A stretch of 16,234 bases of DNA from UBA6814 sp040753075 (lineage in GTDB: Bacteria > Desulfobacterota > Desulfovibrionia > Desulfovibrionales > Desulfovibrionaceae). Below the pieces are notes generated by a model, which saw nothing but the letters and a program-made list of their open reading frames with translations, searched no databases and had not been told where the DNA came from. The stretch spans positions 1-16,234 of the forward strand of contig JBFMHA010000081.1 in the NCBI GenBank assembly GCA_040753075.1, in the 5' to 3' direction. Position numbers and translations under genes: made by a program. Positions 1-6,348 of this stretch are shown piece after piece (position 1 is the first letter of the stretch; each line of letters starts with the position of its first letter).

Positions 1-615
1 GGCCGGGAAGTCCCCGGCCTGCAGGGCCTTGAGGAAGCCCGCCGGGTCCTGGTCCGCGGCCCGGGCGGCCAGGGCGGCCTGCACCCGGGCGGCCAGGCCG
101 CGGGCCGCGCGCTCGGCCTCGTCCTGGTCCAGCACGCCCAGGGCCAGGGCGTGCTCCAGGGCGTCCCGGGCGTCGCGGGACGCGGCCCCGGCGTCGTCCG
201 GCCGGGCCGGATCCAGGGCGCGGCCGGCGGCCGCGTCCAACTCCGCGCGCAGGGCCTCGCCGGCCCGCTGCACCGCCGCGGCCAGGGCCTGTTGCTCCAG
301 GTGGGGGGCCAGGCGCTCCTGCTCCTCGGCGAACCAGGCGCGCCAGGCCTCCAGGGCCTGCGGCCGGCCCTCCAGGGCGTCCTCGGCCGCGGCCGCCACG
401 GTGTCGCGCCAGTTCTCCAGGGCGTCGGCAAAGGCCCGGGGGTCGGGGAATCCGGCCGGGTCCGGGGGCGCGGCCAGGGTTCCGGCGGCCTGGGCCTGGG
501 CCGCCCACAGGGCCGCGGCCTGGTCCAGGGCCGCGGCGACGCCGCCGGGATCGAAGCCGGGCGCGGGCTCGCGCAGGGTCAGGGACTCGGGAAGTGAATC
601 GGGTATGATGGGCAT
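1..615 (-). CDS. Partial phage virion/ejection-type protein (gp15/gp16 position), N-terminal 205 residues
   Basis: The frame is open from an ATG at 615 to the window edge, so the C-terminus is missing. The start has a good ribosome site (AAGGAG about 8 bases upstream) and begins MPIIPDSLPES. The visible part is almost entirely Ala/Glu/Arg/Leu-rich helix. A segment near residues 145-200 (ARDALEHALALGVLDQDEAE, then DPAGFLKALQAGDF) resembles helical segments I associate with large internal virion proteins of T7-like prophages. It follows a gp13-like and a gp14-like gene in the same order as T7 genes 13-14-15/16, with 30 bases between it and the previous stop. I infer a DNA-ejection/internal core protein; a lytic transglycosylase domain could lie in the missing part. 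No catalytic motif is visible here, and the family call rests on context and style. Confidence 0.6.
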   Translation of the reverse strand, partial: MPIIPDSLPESLTLREPAPGFDPGGVAAALDQAAALWAAQAQAAGTLAAPPDPAGFPDPRAFADALENWRDTVAAAAEDALEGRPQALEAWRAWFAEEQERLAPHLEQQALAAAVQRAGEALRAELDAAAGRALDPARPDDAGAASRDARDALEHALALGVLDQDEAERAARGLAARVQAALAARAADQDPAGFLKALQAGDFPA

Positions 616-645
616 GGGATCACTCCTTGGGGTTCGGGTCAAGGA

Positions 646-1248
646 TCAGCGGCCGAACCAGCCGGTGTCCTGAGGCTCGGGCTGGGGCTTGGGCATGGGC
701 TTGGGCGTCCCGCCTCCGGTCGGCGCGGTAGGCTCGGTCTGGCCGGATTTTTTGTAGTCCTGGTACATGCCGTACGCCGTGCCAGCCATCTGCAGGCCGC
801 CCTGGAGCATGGAGAGCATGTTCGCGCCCTTGGCGGCCTTGGCCCTGGCGCCGTAGGCCGCGGCCTGGGAGCGCAGGGAGGTGGCGCGCTGGGCCGCCGC
901 GTCCAGGATGTTCTGGGACTGCTGCCCGGTGAGCCAGTCCTTCTGGCTGGAGGACAGGCTGAACCGGTCGGCGCTGGCCAGGAGCGACTCGGCCGAGATC
1001 CCGCCCACCCTGGCCCGGGACAGCTCCTGCTCGTAGCTCCGGCGCTCCTGGGCCTTCTCCATCTCCCGCTGCCGGCGCATCATGGCGGCGTTGGTCTCGG
1101 CCTGGGCCTTCTCGTATTCGGCCTGCTGGCGCAGCAGGTCGGCCTGCATCTTGCCCTGGTCGTTCTCCGCGTCCGCGGCCTGGGCCGCGCCGTACATGCT
1201 CATCCCGGTCTGGGCCAGGGACATGAATCCGTTGGTCATGGCGCCCAT
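646..1248 (-). CDS. Small coiled-coil virion core protein, T7 gp14-like (predicted)
   Basis: A 200-residue protein starting MGAMTNGFMSLAQTGMSMYG. T7 gp14, an internal virion protein, is of similar size (196 aa). Residues about 27-75 form a charged coiled coil rich in Gln, Glu, Ala and Arg. A Gly/Ala/Met-rich helix follows at about 140-165 (GANMLSMLQGGLQMAGTAYG), and the Pro-rich tail ends PEPQDTGWFGR. This layout of small amphipathic ends around a coiled coil is typical of gp14-type core proteins. The start at 1248 overlaps the stop of the GNAT gene by 13 bases, indicating translational coupling. A longer in-frame reading exists up to 3036, but its upstream part runs out of frame across two other genes and is spurious. 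The family assignment is by pattern and gene order and was not confirmed by a search. Confidence 0.65.
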   Translation of the reverse strand: MGAMTNGFMSLAQTGMSMYGAAQAADAENDQGKMQADLLRQQAEYEKAQAETNAAMMRRQREMEKAQERRSYEQELSRARVGGISAESLLASADRFSLSSSQKDWLTGQQSQNILDAAAQRATSLRSQAAAYGARAKAAKGANMLSMLQGGLQMAGTAYGMYQDYKKSGQTEPTAPTGGGTPKPMPKPQPEPQDTGWFGR

Positions 1249-1706
1249 GATCTTTCCCTCACGCAAAGGTAGTGGTTTTCGCCGCCCGGGAGGCCGGCCA
1301 GGAGGCGCTCCTCCCGGAACCCCAGGCGGCGCAGCCAGCGCCGGCTCACGGCGTGGCGCTCGTGGACCAGGGTGGTGACCCTGGCCAGTCCGCATTCCTC
1401 TTCGACGGCCGGCAGGAGCCGGACGAAGGCCCGGTGGAAGGACAGGGCGAAGCGGGGCACCGACGGCCCGGTCAGGGCCCAGCCCTCGCCCTCGCCGGGC
1501 CGGGCCAGGACCACCCCGCCGCAGGCCACCACCTCGTCCCCGGCCAGGACGGTGAAGCCCGGGCCCGTGGCGTGGTAGAACTCCCACAGGGCGTTGCGGT
1601 CCAGGCCCGGCCCGAGTCCGGCCAGGCAGAGTTCGTCGAATTCGCGCAGGCGCAGGGCCCGGGCGTGTTCCGGCAGGAAGGGCGCGGTACGCACGGCGGC
1701 TCGCAT
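1236..1706 (-). CDS. GNAT-fold protein, T7 gp13-like (DUF2833-type)
   Basis: A 156-residue protein (MRAAVRTAPFLPEHARALRL...) with the outline of a GNAT fold: a strand pair around FTVLAGDEVVACGGVVL, a central helix, and the C-terminal RWLRRLGFREE element seen in many acetyltransferases. The acetyl-CoA pyrophosphate loop (R/Q-x-x-G-x-G/A) is not recognisable; the corresponding region reads SVPRFALSFHRAFV, so catalysis is doubtful. T7 gp13, a 138-residue assembly protein, and its prophage relatives have this degenerate GNAT pattern. Its place directly before a gp14-like gene supports that reading. The start at 1706 has AGGGGA 5 bases upstream and lies 8 bases after the RHS stop, so the genes are co-transcribed. 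An independent small-molecule acetyltransferase is the alternative. Confidence 0.65.
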   Translation of the reverse strand: MRAAVRTAPFLPEHARALRLREFDELCLAGLGPGLDRNALWEFYHATGPGFTVLAGDEVVACGGVVLARPGEGEGWALTGPSVPRFALSFHRAFVRLLPAVEEECGLARVTTLVHERHAVSRRWLRRLGFREERLLAGLPGGENHYLCVRERSWAP

Positions 1707-1714
1707 CGCGTCCC

Positions 1715-2989
1715 CTAGGAGGCGAAGAAGCTCGAGCCCATGTCCATGAGCCCGTTGCCGGCCATGCCGCCCAGGTGGCTCCCGCCCATGGCCGCGCCCT
1801 GGCCGCCCTCGGCCCGGCCCAGGGCCAGGAGCATGTCCCCGCCCGGGATCTGGTCGGCGTAGTGCGCGGTCTGCTTGCTGCCCATGATCTCCGAGAACCC
1901 GCTGCGGGCCATGCCGGAGCCCGCGCCCATGGCCGCGCCCCCGACCGCGCCGACGAGCATGCCGTAGGGGCCGCCGACGATCCCCTTGACCGCGCCGTTG
2001 ATCGCGCCGTCCTTGACGCCCTGCAGGCCCGCGCGCAGCACGCGCAGGGGCCAGCCGCCCATCTTGAAGAGCCCGGCCGGGTCCACCGCGTTGACCGGGT
2101 CGTCCACGCAGTACTCGTAGGGATCGTGATCCCCGCCGGTGTCGCCCAGGGGGTCCTGGGCCACGAAGCGTCCCACCTCGGGGTCGTAGTCGCGGTAGCC
2201 GAAGCGCAGGAAGCCGGTGTCCCGGTCGCGCACCCCGCCGGCGAAGCCCAGGGGCACGAAGAGCCAGGGCCAGTCCTCGGCCAGCACGTTCCCGAAGCTG
2301 TCGTAGTCGATCCGCTTGAGCACCTCGCCGCGCTCGTCGGCCACGGCCTTGAGGCTGCCCACCTGGTCGTAGCCGAAGCGCAGGGTCCGGGAGCCCTCCT
2401 CGTCGGCGTAGGTGGCCGCGTGGGGCAGGCGCTCGCCCTGCGGGTAGTGGAACGCCAGGGAGTAGCCCTTGTCCGCGGCGCGGTATGCGCCCAGGCGCAG
2501 CAGGTCGAGCCAGCGGAAGGACTCTCCCGGCGCGCCGCCTGCGGACTTCTCCAGCGGCTGGCCGTACTGGTTGCTGCGGCATTCGATCTCCCGGCCGCCG
2601 GGCGTGCACGCGTACTCCAGCCCCAGGTTGCGGCCGTAGGCCAGGTGCAGGCCGCCCCGCCGGTCGCGGCGGTTGCGCAGGGTCCCGTCCGGCCCGTAGG
2701 CGTACGTCGCGTCTCCGGCCCGGATAAGCCGGCCCGCGCCGTCGTACTCCAGCCGCCGCCTGCCGCCATGGCCGCCCGCGTCCGCCACCCGGCGGCCCTG
2801 CGGGTCGTAGGCGTACTCCTCGGCCGTCCGGCCGTCGCGGCGCACCCGGACGAGCCGGCCCCGGGGGTCGTATTCATAGGCGAATTCGGCCGTCCTGACC
2901 CCCACCCGCTCCCGCTTGACCGCGACGCGGCCGTCCGGTCCGAGGCCGAGGGTGAACTCCACCAGTCCGTTGCCTCCTCGAATCTCCAT
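1715..2989 (-). CDS. RHS repeat-core protein with Gly-rich hydrophobic C-terminal tip
   Basis: A 424-residue protein; the start at 2989 is preceded by AGGAGG with ideal spacing. It has degenerate YD repeats (EYDPRGRL at 39-46, AYDPQGRR at 60-67, EYDGAGRL at 81-88) and then the conserved RHS core: YDQVGSLKAVAD, IDYDSFGNVL, RDYDPEVGRF, and the closing DPVNAVDPAGL ending at residue 307. The variable tip (308-424) is unusual, being very rich in Gly, Ala and Met with glycine-zipper spacing (GAVKGIVGGPYGMLVGAVGG). That suggests a membrane-inserting or structural segment rather than a nuclease. There is no signal peptide, and it is far shorter than the usual 1400-residue RHS shell. It heads the operon carrying the phage ejection-type genes. 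No obvious immunity gene follows; the next gene is the GNAT protein. Confidence 0.85.
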   Translation of the reverse strand: MEIRGGNGLVEFTLGLGPDGRVAVKRERVGVRTAEFAYEYDPRGRLVRVRRDGRTAEEYAYDPQGRRVADAGGHGGRRRLEYDGAGRLIRAGDATYAYGPDGTLRNRRDRRGGLHLAYGRNLGLEYACTPGGREIECRSNQYGQPLEKSAGGAPGESFRWLDLLRLGAYRAADKGYSLAFHYPQGERLPHAATYADEEGSRTLRFGYDQVGSLKAVADERGEVLKRIDYDSFGNVLAEDWPWLFVPLGFAGGVRDRDTGFLRFGYRDYDPEVGRFVAQDPLGDTGGDHDPYEYCVDDPVNAVDPAGLFKMGGWPLRVLRAGLQGVKDGAINGAVKGIVGGPYGMLVGAVGGAAMGAGSGMARSGFSEIMGSKQTAHYADQIPGGDMLLALGRAEGGQGAAMGGSHLGGMAGNGLMDMGSSFFAS

Positions 2990-3004
2990 GTGGTCCTCCT
3001 TGTC

Positions 3005-3021
3005 GGCGGCCGGAGGCCGCC
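3005..3021 (-). promoter_or_regulatory. Perfect 7-bp hairpin in the RHS leader
   Basis: GGCGGCC and GGCCGCC flank the triplet GGA. The hairpin sits 15 bases upstream of the RHS start codon, immediately 5' of the AGGAGG site, so it could influence ribosome access. There is no U-tract. Confidence 0.35.
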
Positions 3022-3067
3022 AGGGTTTCCGCGCACCCTATCCCCGGAAAACCGGCCTGGTCGAAAA

Positions 3068-3085
3068 ATGCCTATGAAATGCCTA
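3068..3085. repeat. Two ATGCCTA direct repeats with an 11-bp period
   Basis: ATGCCTA occurs at 3068-3074 and again at 3079-3085, about one helical turn apart, in an A-rich patch upstream of the RHS operon. The spacing suits a repressor or activator binding on one face, but no family can be named. No convincing -35/-10 pair was found beside it. Confidence 0.25.
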
Positions 3086-3149
3086 AAAAGGGACGAAAAG
3101 AGACGCGAAATGGGGGTTGACGGGGTTGGGAAACCGCCCCGTAAAAGCG

Positions 3150-3181
3150 AGCGGCCCGGCAGGGAATCCTGCCGGGCCGCT
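3150..3181 (-). terminator. Strong hairpin terminator of the membrane-protein operon
   Basis: A perfect 14-bp GC-rich stem (AGCGGCCCGGCAGG and its complement) closes a 4-base loop 21 bases after the stop at 3203. Reading the minus strand, the hairpin is followed by CGCTTTTACGG, a short T-run, consistent with intrinsic termination. It separates this operon from the RHS/phage operon downstream. Confidence 0.85.
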
Positions 3182-3202
3182 GGAGCGAGTCCGCTGACGC
3201 CC

Positions 3203-3520
3203 TCAGCCCTCGATGAGGTAGAAGCCGGCGATGGCCAGGGAGCAGAAGATGACCGAGTAGGCCACGGTCTTGGTGAGGCCGGCCGGGGTCAGGTCGGGCC
3301 CCTTGCCGCCGTTCATGCGGGTGAAGATGACGCCCAGGGCCGCGAACAGGACGATGTTCAGCACGCCGTGCGTCACCCAATGGTGGCCGAAGGACTTCAT
3401 GATGTCGAGCACGCCTTCGTTGCTCTCCTTGATGAAGACCAGGATGGCGGAGAACACGCTGGTCACTGCCAGGGCCAATCCGAAGCCGGTGGCGTTGGCG
3501 CTGAGTCTGCCGGTATCCAT
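3203..3520 (-). CDS. Small three-TM membrane protein of unknown function
   Basis: A 105-residue protein (MDTGRLSANATGFGLALAVT...). Three hydrophobic segments are visible at about 11-30, 52-67 and 83-103. A cluster of histidines (GHHWVTHG, H46, H47, H51) lies at the start of the second segment, a place where heme or quinone ligands often sit in small cytochrome b-like proteins. The start at 3520 has a perfect TAAGGAGG site. It lies 11 bases downstream of its partner gene and is followed by a strong terminator, so the two form an operon. I do not recognise the family; a redox or ligand-binding membrane role is only an inference from the histidines. Confidence 0.75.
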   Translation of the reverse strand: MDTGRLSANATGFGLALAVTSVFSAILVFIKESNEGVLDIMKSFGHHWVTHGVLNIVLFAALGVIFTRMNGGKGPDLTPAGLTKTVAYSVIFCSLAIAGFYLIEG

Positions 3521-3531
3521 GATGCGCCTCC

Positions 3532-3996
3532 TTACATGGGCGGGGCCTGGAGCGCGAGCTTGGCCCCCAGGCTGATGATGGCCCCGGCGCCGTCCATGGC
3601 CAGGCCCAGCCCGACCATGAGCGCGGCCACCCACAGGGCCAGGGTCCGCGCGGACCGGTTCTGCGACAGGTCGACCCCGGCGGTCGCCAGGGGCAGGTAG
3701 GTGGCCAGCAGCACGATCATGAGCAGCACGTGCTCCTTGGTCTCCATGAAGAACTCATGGGCGAACGGCCAGGGACCCTTGAGGATCAGGGCCTTGTCCG
3801 CTCCATAGTGGAGCACGTACCACCAGCCGCCCGCCAGATAGGTGAGCCACATGAGCGCCGCGGCCAGCCTGGCCGCGGCGCGGATGCGGGCCTGGTTCTC
3901 CGGCGTGGCGTTGAGCGCCTCCACGAAGAACCAGACGCTGGTGAAGATGAAGAGGACGCCCAACAGGGCGTGGGACATCATGACGAGTGTGGACAT
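3532..3996 (-). CDS. Four-TM membrane protein with conserved-looking histidines, unknown function
   Basis: A 154-residue integral membrane protein, first gene of the pair. Hydrophobic segments lie at about 5-24, 43-62, 88-108 and 117-145. Histidines H9, H63, H80 and H89 lie in or next to them, the last three inside the stretch VLHYGADKALILKGPWPFAH and METKEHV. The clustering of GPWPFAHEFFMETKEH suggests a ligand or metal/heme site, in the manner of CopD-like or cytochrome b-like small membrane proteins. I cannot name a family. The start at 3996 is preceded by AGGGGG. It is transcribed away from pyruvate kinase out of an AT-rich divergent region, so the pair may have its own regulated promoter there. 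Confidence 0.75.
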   Translation of the reverse strand: MSTLVMMSHALLGVLFIFTSVWFFVEALNATPENQARIRAAARLAAALMWLTYLAGGWWYVLHYGADKALILKGPWPFAHEFFMETKEHVLLMIVLLATYLPLATAGVDLSQNRSARTLALWVAALMVGLGLAMDGAGAIISLGAKLALQAPPM

Positions 3997-4223
3997 GGCG
4001 AACCCCCTTCCGGCCGGGTGCGGCCGGCCTGGTTGCGTGGTCGGGCGGCGGAGCGTCGCCGGCCCGGGGGAGACTCGGCGCAGGGGATCACGGCCTCGGC
4101 GGGGTTCCGCAGGGCCTGGTGCAAAAAGAGCCTGGTGTGGGTGCAATGCATGTATATCCTACCAGCATGCCAGGTTTACCTTGCTGCTCAACTATAATAT
4201 CATTCTGTGAAATGTCAGCCCGT

Positions 4224-4244
4224 GCATCATGCATTTTTTGATGC
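4224..4244. promoter_or_regulatory. Inverted repeat GCATCA...TGATGC
   Basis: Six-base arms flank a 9-base centre in the AT-rich divergent region. It could be an operator or a weak hairpin; no regulator family is identifiable. Confidence 0.3.
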
Positions 4245-4301
4245 GAAATTTTATTTTGATGAAAACAGCAGGCCCGTAACACATCCGGCATACGTCTGCA
4301 T

Positions 4302-4318
4302 TTTTCAAACGTTGAAAA
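4302..4318. promoter_or_regulatory. Palindrome TTTTCAA-ACG-TTGAAAA, candidate operator
   Basis: Perfect 7-base arms around a 3-base centre form a dyad of the size bound by dimeric HTH regulators. It lies 52 bases upstream of the possible pyruvate kinase -35 box and about 300 bases from the membrane operon. Which gene it serves is not decidable from sequence. Confidence 0.4.
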
Positions 4319-4369
4319 CGTGATGCTTCAGGAATCATCGCGTTGCTGTTTTCCTGGTATCATTCACTA

Positions 4370-4398
4370 TTGCCGCTTATCCTCTTTTTTAATAAAAA
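4370..4398 (+). promoter_or_regulatory. Possible sigma70 promoter for pyruvate kinase
   Basis: TTGCCG (4370-4375) and TAAAAA (4393-4398) are spaced by exactly 17 bases, each matching consensus in 4 of 6 positions. The implied leader is about 140 bases. Confidence 0.3.
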
Positions 4399-4474
4399 AT
4401 ATGCGTTTCTGTTTTGCGTGTTACGCGAATCGGGCCCGGCCCGCCCCGGCGCTCAATTTCGCCGCGGCTCGTTC

Positions 4475-4496
4475 CGGCCCTGGCAAGCCGGGGCCG
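4475..4496 (+). promoter_or_regulatory. GC-rich hairpin in the pyruvate kinase leader
   Basis: CGGCCC and GGGCCG pair and continue inward through TGG/CCG to a CAAG tetraloop, giving about 9 bp with one G-U. It lies 48 bases upstream of the start codon. It could modulate initiation; no known riboswitch was recognised. Confidence 0.3.
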
Positions 4497-4544
4497 AAGG
4501 TGGTAAGGGGGAGGCTCGTAACCTCATACCCTCAGGAGCATGTC

Positions 4545-5966
4545 ATGCGGGTCAAGATCGTCGCCACGCTGGGTCCGGCCTCCATGGACCGCGAGGTCAT
4601 GAAGTCCATGGTGGAGCACGGGGTGCGCATCTTCCGGCTCAACTTCTCCCATTCCGACGCCGCGTTCTTCGCGCCGGTGGTCAAGCTCATCCGCGAGGTG
4701 GAGGCCGAGTTCGGGGCGCCCCTCACGGTCATGGGCGACCTGTGCGGCCCCAAGATCCGCATCGGCGAGGTGGAGGGGTCGCCGCTGACCGTGCACAAGG
4801 GCTGCGCCGTGACCCTGGGCCCCTCGTCCCGGCGCGGCCAGGCCGAGGGCTGCTCCTTCATCGCCCTGGACAAGCCCGAGCTGCTGCGGGGCCTGGACTG
4901 CGGCATGCGGGTGGCCCTGTCCGACGGCATGCTCCAGTTCGTGATCACCCGGGTGGTGGAGAAGGACACCCTGTACATGATGGAGGCCCAGAACTCGGGC
5001 ATCCTCACCTCCAACAAGGGCATCGCCTTCCCGGGCAAGCGCCTGGCCGTGGCCGCGGTCACGGACAAGGACCGCCGCGACCTGCACGGCGGCCTGGACA
5101 TCGGCATGGACGCGGTGGCCCTGTCCTTTGTCCAGACCCCGGAGGACGTGCTCGACCTGCGCCGGGAGATCGAGGCGCACGGGACCTGGATCCCCATCGT
5201 GGCCAAGATCGAAACCCAGCACGCGGTGGAGCGGCTCAAGGACATCCTGGAGGTGTCCGACGCCATCATGGTGGCGCGGGGCGACCTGGGAGTGGAGATG
5301 TCGCTCAGCGAGCTGCCCGTCATCCAGAAGAAGGCCATCCGCGCCGCGCGCCACGCCCAGAAGGCGGTCATCGTGGCCACCCAGATGCTCCTGTCCATGG
5401 TCAAGAACCCGGTCCCCACCCGGGCCGAGGCCACCGACGTGGCCAACGCCATCATGGACGGCGCGGACTGCGTGATGCTCTCGGAGGAGACCGCGGTGGG
5501 CGCCTACCCGGTGGAGACCGTGCGCACCATGCAGGGCATCGCCGAGAACGCGGAGGCCTACCTCCTGGAGCGGCAGGGCGGCCCCTTCAAGCCCGGCGAG
5601 GAGAAGAACATCGTCAAGTACCTGGCCTATTCCGCCTGCATCCTGGCCGACCACCTGGGGGCCAAGGCCATCGCGTGCCACTCCTCCACCGGCTCCACCG
5701 GCCGCCAGATCTCCAGCCGCCGGCCCTCCCAGGCCATCTACTGCCTCACCGGCGACCAGCGGGTGCTGCGCGCCCTGAACTTCTTCTGGGGGGTCAAGCC
5801 CCGGCTCACCGACCAGGAGCTGGACCGGCACCTGGACCGGGTGGAGAAGTTCGTGCGCGGATGTCCGGCCCTGGCCCCGGGCGAGCCGGTGATCCTCACC
5901 GCGGGCCAGCCCACCCCGGGCCAGAAGGAGAAGCACACCAACGAACTGAAGATCTACTACAAGTAG
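4545..5966 (+). CDS. pyk: Pyruvate kinase
   Basis: A 473-residue cytosolic enzyme converting phosphoenolpyruvate and ADP to pyruvate and ATP, the last step of glycolysis. The ATG at 4545 is preceded by AGGAG and gives the canonical beginning MRVKIVATLGPAS. Visible motifs: RLNFSHS (31-36, substrate and K+ site), GDLCGPKIR (64-72), the B-domain lid at about 75-170 with KGIAFPGK, catalytic Lys221 in VAKIET, ARGDLGVE (244-251, Mg2+ site), PTRAEATDVANA (291-302) and the C-terminal domain from about 355. Length matches the family. Two positions differ from the common pattern: MLLSM instead of MLESM or MLDSM (residue 283), and SEETA instead of SGETA (residue 314). Both are outside the core catalytic residues. 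It appears monocistronic. Confidence 0.96.
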   Translation: MRVKIVATLGPASMDREVMKSMVEHGVRIFRLNFSHSDAAFFAPVVKLIREVEAEFGAPLTVMGDLCGPKIRIGEVEGSPLTVHKGCAVTLGPSSRRGQAEGCSFIALDKPELLRGLDCGMRVALSDGMLQFVITRVVEKDTLYMMEAQNSGILTSNKGIAFPGKRLAVAAVTDKDRRDLHGGLDIGMDAVALSFVQTPEDVLDLRREIEAHGTWIPIVAKIETQHAVERLKDILEVSDAIMVARGDLGVEMSLSELPVIQKKAIRAARHAQKAVIVATQMLLSMVKNPVPTRAEATDVANAIMDGADCVMLSEETAVGAYPVETVRTMQGIAENAEAYLLERQGGPFKPGEEKNIVKYLAYSACILADHLGAKAIACHSSTGSTGRQISSRRPSQAIYCLTGDQRVLRALNFFWGVKPRLTDQELDRHLDRVEKFVRGCPALAPGEPVILTAGQPTPGQKEKHTNELKIYYK

Positions 5967-5989
5967 GCGCGGCCAGGGCCGACCCTCTC

Positions 5990-6031
5990 CCCGCCGGCGG
6001 CAGCGGGCCTTTCCCCGCCGCTGCCGGCGGG
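5990..6031 (+). terminator. Bulged GC-rich hairpin after pyk
   Basis: Nine bases CCCGCCGGC (5990-5998) pair with GCCGGCGGG (6023-6031). A further 5-bp helix (AGCGG/CCGCT) follows after a 3-base bulge. It starts 24 bases after the pyk stop. No T-tract follows, so it may be a factor-dependent or transcript-end-stabilising hairpin. Confidence 0.5.
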
Positions 6032-6277
6032 AAGTCCTCCCCTTCCCCCCCGCGCCGTTTTCCCGAAGCCCGCCCGGAAGAGAAACGCGCGGCCTGGTCC
6101 GGCCCGCGGCGCGGGTCGCGCGGCGCAGCCCGCGCAACGCGTGACGCGGCCTTGATCGCGCCGGCGCGCCGTCGCGCGCCGCGCAGGGGAAGGCCCGCCC
6201 GCTCCCCGCGCCGTGGGGCGCGAACCGGCAACTCCGCTTCCGGTCTTCCCGATATGCGGCGAAGAATCATTTCTTGA
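6032..6277. other. GC-rich spacer, no feature seen
   Basis: Between the pyk hairpin and the PilZ promoter region. Open frames here are composition artefacts on both strands, without ribosome sites or recognisable motifs. Confidence 0.6.
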
Positions 6278-6307
6278 TTCCCCTGACTGTCCGTCTCGTG
6301 CTATATT
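6278..6307 (+). promoter_or_regulatory. Possible promoter of the first PilZ gene
   Basis: A TATATT box at 6302-6307 lies 41 bases before the start codon, with TTCCCC 18 bases upstream of it. The second PilZ gene has the same arrangement (TTCCCT, 17, TATATT). The shared layout is the main support; the -35 is poor for sigma70. Confidence 0.35.
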
Positions 6308-6348
6308 CCTTTTCAATAGGGTAACCTCCTGATCTGGCAAGACGCCGC

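Larger units (their letters stand above)
3997..4544. other. Divergent intergenic region with an AT-rich core
   Basis: These 548 bases separate the membrane operon (minus) from pyruvate kinase (plus). The stretch at about 4150-4430 is markedly AT-rich against very GC-rich flanks. It holds a palindrome (4302-4318), an inverted repeat (4224-4244) and a possible promoter (4370-4398). No credible gene lies in it. The long in-frame extension upstream of pyruvate kinase (from 4320) has no ribosome site and no family similarity. Confidence 0.7.

Noticed and set aside
29..673. Plus-strand frames in the first 700 bases
   Set aside because: Arg/Ala/Ser-rich shadows opposite the phage-type gene on the minus strand.
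1249..3036. Long minus-strand open frame from 3036 that ends at 646
   Set aside because: Its first two thirds run out of frame across the RHS and GNAT genes with Arg/Ala/Thr/Pro-rich noise. Only the part from 1248 is a real protein.
1775..3700. 641-residue plus-strand open frame
   Set aside because: Antisense shadow of high-GC genes: no ribosome site, low-complexity sequence, and it crosses three real genes and a terminator.
4193..4198. TATAAT hexamer as a promoter -10 box
   Set aside because: No acceptable -35 element at 16-18 bases upstream on the plus strand, and none convincing on the minus strand.
4320..4544. 75-residue N-terminal extension of pyruvate kinase
   Set aside because: No ribosome site at 4320, no family similarity, and it spans an AT-rich promoter region. 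The start at 4545 has AGGAG and the canonical N-terminus.
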